Assembly: GCA_030628325.1 (NCBI GenBank)
Contig: DAOVRB010000062.1
Span: forward strand, 1-6,526
Length of the DNA stretch: 6,526 bases
DNA from: Methanomicrobiaceae archaeon
GTDB lineage: Archaea; Halobacteriota; Methanomicrobia; Methanomicrobiales; Methanomicrobiaceae
Reading direction: 5' to 3'
The notes below the pieces were generated by a model, which was not told the origin of the DNA, did not search any database, and saw only the letters and a program-made list of their open reading frames with translations. Both the position numbers and the translations under genes were made by a program. Shown in pieces: positions 1-6,335 of this stretch (its first letter is position 1; each line of letters starts with the position of its first letter).

Positions 1-728
1 GCATTAATTTCATATACTGCACGATATCCCCTCCTTATCGCCTCAAATGCGGTATTTGCATCATCCGCACCCTTCCTTTCATTTATTTTATCAAATATAC
101 TGCGCTTAAAGGCCACAAGACCTCCATTGAAATTATATGTGGAATCAACCGAACTCTCCCAGTTACACATTCTGCCATAATATGAGCGATAGACCGACTC
201 CATCCTGCCCGGTTCTGTATCAGAAGAATCATCTGACGGAAGCATATCTGCACAGACAGTTGCAATATGGTTATCACTCAGTAGTCTTGATATGACAGAA
301 TTTAATGCATCTTTTTCAAAAAAAACATCAGCACCTGTGGTAACGATCAGATCATTTTTTGCTCCTGCAATTCCAAGATTAAATGATTTATTGGTCCCCA
401 TACGTTTCACATTTGTTATAACACAATGCGAAATTTCATTTTCCGAAAAAATCCTTTCTGCGATTATACCGGTATCATCATCAGAGCAGTCATCAATTAA
501 AATTACCTCATATTTCTCCTGCGGGTAATCTGTTTCCAGGATATTGAGAATTCTTTTCTCAATTACTCTCTCTTCATTATAAGCAGGGATAATTATACTG
601 ATATCCGGACATTCCGAAGACAAAGCTGGCCTTTTTTGCTGTTTGTTCAGAGATATCCCTACAAAATATACCAGATATGGTATTACTCCTAAAGAGATCA
701 GGATTATGGCTATTACCAATAGTATCAT
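1..728 (-). CDS. Family 2 glycosyltransferase, membrane-anchored (3' end outside window)
   Basis: Reading the minus strand from ATG 728-726 gives 242 residues with no stop before the window edge. Residues 1-27 are almost entirely hydrophobic and form a membrane anchor. The GT-A catalytic domain starts at about residue 42 with IIIPAYNEE (45-53), followed by VILIDDCSDDDT (75-86), where the DD pair is the usual nucleotide-binding site. TGADVFF (131-137) occupies the DxD position, NFNGGLVAFKR (199-209) is the acceptor-side strand, and ADDANTAFEA (221-230) fits the acidic catalytic-base motif. Family members transfer a sugar from a nucleotide donor at the membrane; donor and acceptor cannot be read here. 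The start is firm: an in-frame TGA lies at 734-732 and a GGTGA ribosome site at 736-732. It follows glmS after 116 nt, so it may be cotranscribed or have its own promoter. The first Asp of the usual DAD motif is Gly132. C-terminal membrane helices, common in this group, would lie outside the window. Confidence 0.88.
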   Translation of the reverse strand, partial: MILLVIAIILISLGVIPYLVYFVGISLNKQQKRPALSSECPDISIIIPAYNEERVIEKRILNILETDYPQEKYEVILIDDCSDDDTGIIAERIFSENEISHCVITNVKRMGTNKSFNLGIAGAKNDLIVTTGADVFFEKDALNSVISRLLSDNHIATVCADMLPSDDSSDTEPGRMESVYRSYYGRMCNWESSVDSTYNFNGGLVAFKRSIFDKINERKGADDANTAFEAIRRGYRAVYEIN

Positions 729-844
729 GTATCACCCATCCACGTATTAAACATGAAAGTGGGAAAGTTACTTTCATTCTCCGGACAGGCAACTCCCCGG
801 ATTACATCTCCGTTTACAATACACCTGGAATTTAAGCAGATAAT
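729..844 (-). promoter_or_regulatory. glmS-glycosyltransferase intergenic region with nested inverted repeats
   Basis: This 116-nt gap separates the glmS stop from the glycosyltransferase start. Between 753 and 777 (plus strand) GAAAGT occurs twice in direct orientation (755-760, 763-768), followed by its inverse ACTTTC (770-775). Two alternative dyads result: an 8-bp one, ATGAAAGT/ACTTTCAT (753-760 with 770-777), and a tight 6-bp one around position 769. A further 5-bp inverted repeat TCCGG/CCGGA lies at 780-784 and 797-801. There is no T-run on the transcribed strand that would mark an archaeal terminator. A weak A/T-rich element (TTTAATA on the minus strand, 751-745) is too close to the start codon to be a convincing TATA box for a leadered transcript. 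The region could hold an operator or an RNA hairpin controlling the glycosyltransferase; this is inference. Confidence 0.4.
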
Positions 845-2584
845 TCACTCCACCGTCACACTCTTTGCCAGATTCCTCGGTTTATCAATATCCCGCCCGA
901 GAACCTTCGCAGTCCGGTACGCAAGCACCTGCATCAAAACCGTTACCGCGAGGATCTGCCCGGAAACAGGAGACTTAGGTATGGGGATTAGCACATCCAC
1001 AATATCCTCAAGGTCCGGATCGTCCACCTCTCCGATACCGATTACAGGTGCACCTCTTGTCTTAATCTCCCTGATATTTGAGAGCATTGCAGTACGGGAG
1101 TTCCCCGGTGTGCAGACCGCAACAACAGGTGTATCCTTTGAAAGCAGAGAAAATGGACCATGCTTGAGTTCACCCGCTGCATATCCCTCCGCATGGATAT
1201 AAGTGATCTCCTTCATCTTTAGTGCTCCTTCAAGAGAAACCGGGTAAAATACACTTCTTCCTACAAAAAACAGGTTCCCGGCACCACTGCAGAGAGATAC
1301 TGCATCTTCCATATCCAGAAGCAGTACCTCCTCAATCACCTGATGGCACATTTTGTCCATATAATTATACCTGCCATCACACAGGTGATTTACAATCTGG
1401 AAAAATACGGCCAGTTGTGCAATAAACGACTTTGTTGCGGCAACACTGATCTCAGGGCCTGCACGCATATAGAGGGTGTAATCCGCCACCCTTGTAACCG
1501 AACTCCCAAGCACATTTGTGATCGCAAGTGTCCTGCAGTTGTGCATCTGTGCCTGTTTAAGGGCGGCAATTGTATCCGCAGTTTCACCGGACTGGGTTAC
1601 GGCAATCACCAGTTCACCCGAAACGGGCCTGAAATATCGAAACTCTGATGCCAGATCCACCCTGACCGGGATATCTGAACACTCCTCCATCATATACCGG
1701 AATATCAGTCCGGCATGATACGAAGAACCACACGCAATCACCCTCAGACCAGAGGACCCCTTAATCTCTTCAATTATTTCACCGTCATCCACAGAAGCTA
1801 AGGTATTAAAGAAAACCTCGGGCTGCTCATAGATCTCCTTTTCCATGAAATGGGCAAACCCGCCCATTCTGGCAGCACCGGCATCCCATTCAACAATCTC
1901 AGCCGCCCTCTCAACCTGATTCCCTGAGTTAAAGATTATAATTTTATCAGAGGAAACTGATGCAATATCCCCATCTTCAAGGAATACTATATTCTGTGTA
2001 TAATCAAGGATGGTGGTCATATCTGATGATGCAAATATTTCACCGTCACCAAGACCCAAAACCAGCGGACTCTCCATACGTGCTGCAATTATTCCCGGGT
2101 CATCTTTACTCATGGCAAGAAATGCATAAGAACCCTCAAGAATCTGTACAGTATCATTAACAGCCTCAAGGAGACTGCCATTTAAATTCTCCTCAATCAG
2201 GTGCGCAATCACTTCAGAGTCAGTATCTGATGAGAAAAGATGGCCGCCTGCAATCAGTTCACGTTTTAATTTCGCATAATTACTTATGATACCATTATGC
2301 ACAACTGCAATATCTCCGGTACAGCATGTGTGCGGATGGGCGTTTTTGTCATCAGGAACTCCATGAGTTGCCCAGCGTGTATGCCCGATTCCGATATGAC
2401 CTGTAAGCCCGGAGACAGAAGATCCATTTTCAGAGATTCGTCCCTGTTTTTTTACGATATGAATCCCGTCATCAGATGTGGCAATACCAAATGAGTCATA
2501 TCCTCTGTATTCAAGCTTGTTTAAGCCATCAATAAGTACACCTGCCGCATCACGCCTGCCTGCATACCCGACTATCCCGCACAA
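845..2584 (-). CDS. glmS: Glutamine--fructose-6-phosphate aminotransferase (isomerizing)
   Basis: It makes glucosamine-6-P from fructose-6-P and glutamine in the cytoplasm, the first committed step to UDP-GlcNAc. The 579 residues contain the full architecture. An N-terminal Ntn glutaminase domain begins MCGIVGY with nucleophile Cys2, LEYRGYDS (24-31), GHTRWATHG (67-75), VVHNGIISNY (94-103) and SDTDSE (119-124). The linker motif HFMEKEIYEQP is at 245-255. A first SIS domain has ACGSSYHAG (284-292), the phosphate loop TQSGETADT (330-338) and ATKSF (383-387). A second SIS domain has VGRSVFYPVSLEGALKMKE (441-459) and AEGYAAGELKHGP (465-477). The C-terminal tail, DKPRNLAKSVTVE (567-579), carries the lysine of the family. 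The start codon is TTG (2584-2582): Cys2 must directly follow the initiator, the first internal Met is at residue 158, and GGTGA lies 7 nt upstream (2596-2592). Only 2 nt separate it from the preceding stop, so translation is probably coupled. Confidence 0.97.
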   Translation of the reverse strand: MCGIVGYAGRRDAAGVLIDGLNKLEYRGYDSFGIATSDDGIHIVKKQGRISENGSSVSGLTGHIGIGHTRWATHGVPDDKNAHPHTCCTGDIAVVHNGIISNYAKLKRELIAGGHLFSSDTDSEVIAHLIEENLNGSLLEAVNDTVQILEGSYAFLAMSKDDPGIIAARMESPLVLGLGDGEIFASSDMTTILDYTQNIVFLEDGDIASVSSDKIIIFNSGNQVERAAEIVEWDAGAARMGGFAHFMEKEIYEQPEVFFNTLASVDDGEIIEEIKGSSGLRVIACGSSYHAGLIFRYMMEECSDIPVRVDLASEFRYFRPVSGELVIAVTQSGETADTIAALKQAQMHNCRTLAITNVLGSSVTRVADYTLYMRAGPEISVAATKSFIAQLAVFFQIVNHLCDGRYNYMDKMCHQVIEEVLLLDMEDAVSLCSGAGNLFFVGRSVFYPVSLEGALKMKEITYIHAEGYAAGELKHGPFSLLSKDTPVVAVCTPGNSRTAMLSNIREIKTRGAPVIGIGEVDDPDLEDIVDVLIPIPKSPVSGQILAVTVLMQVLAYRTAKVLGRDIDKPRNLAKSVTVE

Positions 2585-2586
2585 GT

Positions 2587-3744
2587 TTATTTCACCACCA
2601 CGTTGTCTTTAACAGTACCTGATATCAGTCTGCCTTCTTCAATGGACACATTATTACCCACAATACAATGCTTAAATACAGTAAACGGCGCAGCAGATAC
2701 CCTATCTCCAAGAATTGCACCGAATTCTCCTGTAATCAGCCTCCCAGACCCGCTATCTTCTGCAGAGAAGATACCGGTAACTGTTGATATGTGATCAGAG
2801 AGCACTGCACCCTCACCAATAACCGAGTCCACACAGCGCGAATGAGAAGAGATCTTCACATCATCCATTATTATGGAATTTTTGAGATAAGTGAAGGGCT
2901 CAACACTGACACGTGAACCAATACTGGTATCCGGCATAATACAGGCATCCGGACCGATTACACAATCATCTCCGATAATTACCGGACCTTCAATCACAGT
3001 CCCGGGACCAATCTTTGTTGCTTTTCCTATCTGTACAGAACCGGATATTGTCGCCCCCCTGCTTATATACCCTGACCTGCATGCAGACAGGGATTTTAAG
3101 ACACGCGAATTCATCTTTAAGAGATTCCATGGATATATCGCATCCTGCCAGCCAACAGTGGGTATCGCCCTGACCGGAGTTCCATTCCTTATCATACGGT
3201 TCACGGCCTCTGGAATTTCTAAGGAATTAAGGTTGTCAAAAAAAGTTTCATCAAGTGAAAAAACACCGGTGCTGACAGTAAGACCAGGATAAATATCCGG
3301 TTTCTCAATGATCCTGCAGACCTGCCCGTCCCTGATAGTTACAACACCAAAATTGGATGGCTGTGGATGTTCGGCAACAAGCAGGGCATTTCCGGCAGAT
3401 TTAATCTGTGCAACTGAGGCAGAATCTATATAATTATCACCAGGAAGGAGAATAAAACGGCCTGTTACCGACTCCTCTGCACATTTCAGTGCATCTGCCG
3501 CACCAAGCTGTTTTTCCTGAACCACTACATTGATATCCAGTTCAGACTGGTTTAAATACCTGACAACCTGCTCTCTCCTGTAACCGACAACCACAGTAAT
3601 ATCCGGGATGCCGTTTTCAACAAGAGCATTTATTGTATATTCTATAATCGGATGATTCCCGACCGGAATCAACGCCTTTGGACGTGAGCGTGTAAGCGGA
3701 CGAAGCCGAAAACCCTCACCGCCTGCCAGAATTACTGCCTGCAT
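2587..3744 (-). CDS. GlmU-like sugar-1-phosphate nucleotidyltransferase with degenerate acyltransferase domain
   Basis: This 385-residue protein is a tandem paralogue of the GlmU encoded just upstream and has the same two-domain plan. The N-terminal nucleotidyltransferase domain (about 1-225) keeps LAGGEGFRLRP (6-16), RPKALIP (21-27), LGAADAL (80-86), LLPGD with Asp103, EK 147-148 and Asp201, so nucleotide transfer onto a sugar phosphate is likely. The C-terminal part (about 228-385) is a left-handed beta-helix of hexapeptide repeats. Its active-site region differs: aligned through K-I-x(7)-D-S-V-I-G, the His, Tyr and Asn of GlmU become Ser300, Arg303 and Thr323, and the KK before FGA becomes Gly339-Glu340. 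Acetyltransferase activity is therefore unlikely. The substrate cannot be read from sequence; a glucose-1-P or other hexose-1-P uridylyl- or thymidylyltransferase, or a regulatory subunit of GlmU, are the options. It starts 8 nt after glmU with a strong Shine-Dalgarno and ends 2 nt before glmS. Confidence 0.9.
   Translation of the reverse strand: MQAVILAGGEGFRLRPLTRSRPKALIPVGNHPIIEYTINALVENGIPDITVVVGYRREQVVRYLNQSELDINVVVQEKQLGAADALKCAEESVTGRFILLPGDNYIDSASVAQIKSAGNALLVAEHPQPSNFGVVTIRDGQVCRIIEKPDIYPGLTVSTGVFSLDETFFDNLNSLEIPEAVNRMIRNGTPVRAIPTVGWQDAIYPWNLLKMNSRVLKSLSACRSGYISRGATISGSVQIGKATKIGPGTVIEGPVIIGDDCVIGPDACIMPDTSIGSRVSVEPFTYLKNSIIMDDVKISSHSRCVDSVIGEGAVLSDHISTVTGIFSAEDSGSGRLITGEFGAILGDRVSAAPFTVFKHCIVGNNVSIEEGRLISGTVKDNVVVK
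2592..2596 (-). promoter_or_regulatory. Ribosome binding site that decides the TTG start of glmS
   Basis: GGTGA on the minus strand lies 7 nt before the TTG codon. It sits inside the last codons (GTG GTG AAA) of the preceding gene. Together with the need for Cys directly after the initiator, it supports TTG as the true start. Confidence 0.7.
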
Positions 3745-3752
3745 AACTGAAT

Positions 3753-4955
3753 TTACCTCCCAATAATCGTATCGCCTGATATATGCCCTTCAACTGATGA
3801 GCCGGGTGCCACTTTCACACCGCTTCCTATGACTGAGCCTACATTTATCGAGCAGTTTATACCAAACTGCACAAGATCTCCCACAACCGCACCGAACTTT
3901 TTTCTGCCGGTATCCCTGCCAGAGACCTTAACATGACCATGGTCGTGGCGCAGATTCGCAATTTTCGTCCCGGCTCCGAAGTTGCACCCACTGCCGATTA
4001 CACTGTCACCTACATAATTGAAGTGCGGTATTTTTGTTCCGGGAAAAATAACTGAATTTTTAATTTCAGTACAATGGCCAATGTGACAGTTATCACCAAT
4101 TGCGGTTGAACCCCTGATATATGCATGAGGCCCGATCTTACACCCGCTGCCGATGATACACGGACCTTCAATACAGGTACCTGCCAGAATAACACTTCCC
4201 TCCCCAAGAACGACAGGACCGGTGATAGTAACAAAGTCCTCAATCTCTCCTTTTATTTCCGGTTCCAGATCTGAGAGCATTGATTTATTGGCATCAAGGA
4301 TGTCCCAGGGTTCACCTACATCCATCCATGATGAGAGAGAAAATGCAGTGAGGGAACGGGAATTAATATAATCCGACAACGCGTCAGTCAGTTCTAACTC
4401 ACCCCTTTCTGATAGTTCAAGAAGAGAGAGTTTCTCAAAAATTTCCAGATCAAAAAGGTACACGCCTGCATTTATCAGGTTACCCGGTGGGGTCTCTGAC
4501 TTCTCAACAAGACCTGTCACCACACTCCCGTCCACAGTCACCACACCGAAATCCTGTGGATGTGTACTGGGAGTTACACCCATACACGGGGCAGCGCAGG
4601 TACAGATATCCCTGATGTCATCACTTTCAATAATCATATCTCCGTTTAACATCAAAAACCTGCCACTGATCAGGTTCTCTGCTGCAGCCAGTGCATCAGC
4701 AGTACCGCGCTGACGGCGCTGGGTCACATACCTGATATTGACGCCGAACGGTGAACCGTCCATTAAGTGCTTTCTAATCTCCTGCTCGTGATAACCTACC
4801 ACAAATACAAAATCCTTTATCCCTGCCTCCCGTGCAGAGATTACAAGATGTTCTATCATAGGACGGTTCACAAGAGGAAGCATAACTTTGGGTCTCTTTG
4901 TGGTGAGAGGACGCATCCTCTTCCCCTCACCTGCCGCCAGTACCACACATTCCAT
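3753..4955 (-). CDS. glmU: Bifunctional GlmU: sugar-1-P nucleotidyltransferase / glucosamine-1-P acetyltransferase
   Basis: It acetylates glucosamine-1-P with acetyl-CoA and couples GlcNAc-1-P to UTP, giving UDP-GlcNAc in the cytoplasm. The 400 residues match the usual archaeal GlmU length. The nucleotidyltransferase domain has LAAGEGKRMRP (6-16), RPKVMLP (21-27), QRGTADAL (82-89), LNGD with Asp106, EK 151-152, NAGVYLF (162-168) and WMDVGEPWDIL (210-220). The beta-helix domain (about 240-400) has hexapeptide repeats and the acetyltransferase region: IPHFNYVGDS (309-318) with His311 and Tyr314, GAGTKIANLRHD (327-338) with Asn334, Lys343 and RKKFGAVVGD (351-360). The spacing of His, Tyr, Asn and Lys agrees with the catalytic set I recall for Sulfolobus ST0452, except that the position of its second Lys is Gly340 here. 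The ATG at 4955 is chosen because the G-x-G-x-R loop follows at once and AGGT lies 6 nt upstream; a frame open to 5108 would add basic, low-complexity residues overlapping glmM. Confidence 0.95.
   Translation of the reverse strand: MECVVLAAGEGKRMRPLTTKRPKVMLPLVNRPMIEHLVISAREAGIKDFVFVVGYHEQEIRKHLMDGSPFGVNIRYVTQRRQRGTADALAAAENLISGRFLMLNGDMIIESDDIRDICTCAAPCMGVTPSTHPQDFGVVTVDGSVVTGLVEKSETPPGNLINAGVYLFDLEIFEKLSLLELSERGELELTDALSDYINSRSLTAFSLSSWMDVGEPWDILDANKSMLSDLEPEIKGEIEDFVTITGPVVLGEGSVILAGTCIEGPCIIGSGCKIGPHAYIRGSTAIGDNCHIGHCTEIKNSVIFPGTKIPHFNYVGDSVIGSGCNFGAGTKIANLRHDHGHVKVSGRDTGRKKFGAVVGDLVQFGINCSINVGSVIGSGVKVAPGSSVEGHISGDTIIGR
3755..3761 (-). promoter_or_regulatory. Strong Shine-Dalgarno for the second GlmU-like gene
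   Basis: GGGAGGT on the minus strand lies 10 nt before the ATG at 3744. It is formed by the last two sense codons of glmU (GGG AGG) plus the T of its TAA stop. The ribosome site of the downstream gene is thus embedded in the end of the upstream gene, which favours translational coupling of the two paralogues. Confidence 0.8.
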
Positions 4956-4981
4956 TGTATTACCTTTTCCCTTCAGGTTAT

Positions 4982-6229
4982 TTAGTATTCCCGCGTTTTT
5001 AACAGACTCCGTCCCTTCTCTGCCATCTTCCCGGCCACGTCTCCTGTCCGGCCCTCGGCGGTGATCCGCACCTTCGGTTCGGTGCCGCTTGCACGGATCA
5101 GACACCATCCGTCCTCCTCAGAAAGACGTATACCATCAGTAGGATTTTCTGCCCCAAGTGCAGAGAGAAGTGCATGCGGATCATCACACGGGAATGATTC
5201 CCGAATTATCGGATAATTCGGGAGATTATCTATCTCATCTGCAATATTCCACTCTGATGCAATCCTGCAGAAAAGGGCTGCTGCATAAATCCCGTCAGGA
5301 CAGAGTGAATGATTTGGAAAGAGCCAGCTTCCCGAGGGTTCGCCGCCAAATTCTCCCCATGAAAGAAGTTCTTCTGAGACATAGGAGTCACCGACAGGTG
5401 TCCTGTGCACCTCTGCCACTTCTTCAATTGCCATTGAGGCATCCACTGTTGTCACAACTTTTTCTGCGCCCAGGTATTTTGCAAAGAGAATCAGAAGGTG
5501 ATCCCCGCCGATATATCGTCCTTTATTGTCAAAAGCCATGAACCTGTCCGCGTCTCCGTCATGGATAAGGGCACAGTCGCAACCAAGAGACCGTACCAGA
5601 CCGCCCACATATGAGAGATTCGATTCCAGTGGTTCGGAAGGCCTTGCAAACCTGCCGGACAGATTACAGTTGAGACAGTGTGTCTTTACACCTGCACACG
5701 CAAGCAGCTCTGGTGTGATTACACTCCCTGCCCCGTTCCCACAGTCAAGGACTACTGAAATATCACTATCTATTGAGACAGAGTGCAAAATAGCATCCAT
5801 ATGTGGCGTAATAATGTCTGCCTCCCGTTCACAGCCCTGGTTTGCCCAGTCTTTCCAGTGGAAGTCATTTATCTCTTCTTCTACCTCCTTCTGCTGCACT
5901 TTTGTGAAGGCCGAGCCATCCGGATTAATCAGTTTCATCCCGTTATAGGGTTCCGGATTATGGGAGGCTGTAATCATACATCCGGCACTCCTTTTTTTTG
6001 CTGCGTATGCAACGGTCGGTGTGGGTGCAATCCCGCCGTACGTAATATCTCCTCCTGATGACAGCACACCTGATATAAACGCAGACGCAAGTACAGGACC
6101 TGTTGTTCTCGCATCCCTGCCTACTACGATATCATTATGTGATAAAGCGACAGCAGAACCAACTCTCACTGCCAGATTTATAAGAGAGGCATCGTACCGC
6201 CTCCTGATGCCGGAAGACCCGAAAAGCAT
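4982..6229 (-). CDS. glmM: Phosphoglucosamine mutase (alpha-D-phosphohexomutase family)
   Basis: It interconverts glucosamine-6-P and glucosamine-1-P through a phosphoserine enzyme, the step between GlmS and GlmU. The 415 residues are close to the family length and show all four domain signatures: LFGSSGIRR (2-10) at the N-terminus, the phosphoserine loop TASHNPEPYNGMKL (87-100) with Ser89, the metal loop DGDADR (224-229), the sugar-recognition loop GGEPSGS (295-301), and the phosphate-binding loop RASGTEPKVRI (379-389). Related phosphomannomutases share these motifs, so substrate choice rests mainly on the operon with glmU and glmS; dual activity is possible. The ATG start is firm because an in-frame TAA lies only 3 nt upstream (6235-6233). 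No good Shine-Dalgarno is present; GATGATC at 6247-6241 is the best match. It is the first gene of the cluster, directly behind a TATA-like box, and 26 nt separate it from glmU. Confidence 0.93.
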   Translation of the reverse strand: MLFGSSGIRRRYDASLINLAVRVGSAVALSHNDIVVGRDARTTGPVLASAFISGVLSSGGDITYGGIAPTPTVAYAAKKRSAGCMITASHNPEPYNGMKLINPDGSAFTKVQQKEVEEEINDFHWKDWANQGCEREADIITPHMDAILHSVSIDSDISVVLDCGNGAGSVITPELLACAGVKTHCLNCNLSGRFARPSEPLESNLSYVGGLVRSLGCDCALIHDGDADRFMAFDNKGRYIGGDHLLILFAKYLGAEKVVTTVDASMAIEEVAEVHRTPVGDSYVSEELLSWGEFGGEPSGSWLFPNHSLCPDGIYAAALFCRIASEWNIADEIDNLPNYPIIRESFPCDDPHALLSALGAENPTDGIRLSEEDGWCLIRASGTEPKVRITAEGRTGDVAGKMAEKGRSLLKTREY

Positions 6230-6248
6230 GAATTACTTTTGATCATCT

Positions 6249-6277
6249 TACCTGATATATATATTTACGTGCAGGTA
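6249..6277 (-). promoter_or_regulatory. Candidate promoter of the glmM-glmU-glmS cluster, TATA box inside a dyad
   Basis: AAATATATAT (minus strand, 6266-6257) is the best TATA-like box in the window. Transcription starting about 25 nt downstream of it would begin near 6235-6240, leaving a leader of only about 6-11 nt before the glmM ATG, which fits the poor Shine-Dalgarno there. The box is framed by a perfect 6-bp inverted repeat, TACCTG (6249-6254) and CAGGTA (6272-6277), 17 nt apart, with further ATC/GAT pairing outside after one unpaired base. A repressor on this dyad would block TBP; that is inference. Confidence 0.55.
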
Positions 6278-6317
6278 GATTTCGTACGTTTTGGGTTGCT
6301 TCCTGTCTGTGTCAGGG

Positions 6318-6335
6318 GGAATGAAGATTCATTCC
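6318..6335. repeat. Perfect palindrome overlapping the upstream gene's stop codon
   Basis: Arms GGAATGAA (6318-6325) and TTCATTCC (6328-6335) are separated by 2 nt. The palindrome includes the first-sequenced base of the TAG stop (6337-6335, minus strand). A second short inverted repeat CCTG/CAGG follows at 6302-6305 and 6313-6316. In RNA these could form two small hairpins at the 3' end of the upstream transcript, but no U-run follows, so I do not call a terminator. Confidence 0.45.

Noticed and set aside
577..792. Minus-strand 71-codon open frame crossing the glycosyltransferase start
   Set aside because: It is in a different frame from the glycosyltransferase, whose motifs (IIIPAYNEE, LIDD) begin just behind its own ATG at 728.
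729..844. Transcription terminator after glmS
   Set aside because: Inverted repeats are present, but no T-run follows on the coding strand, so cotranscription with the glycosyltransferase cannot be excluded.
753..1202. Plus-strand open frame of 149 codons
   Set aside because: It lies opposite the glmS 3' end and is Ser/Thr/Ile-rich without any recognisable motif. It is an antisense shadow of a strongly conserved gene.
4956..5108. Upstream extension of GlmU by 51 residues
   Set aside because: The extension overlaps glmM by 127 nt and is basic and unlike any GlmU N-terminus. The nucleotide loop belongs right after the Met at 4955, which has its own ribosome site.
5526..5948. Plus-strand open frame of 140 codons
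   Set aside because: It is fully opposite the conserved core of glmM, including the DGDADR loop. No domain or start context supports it.
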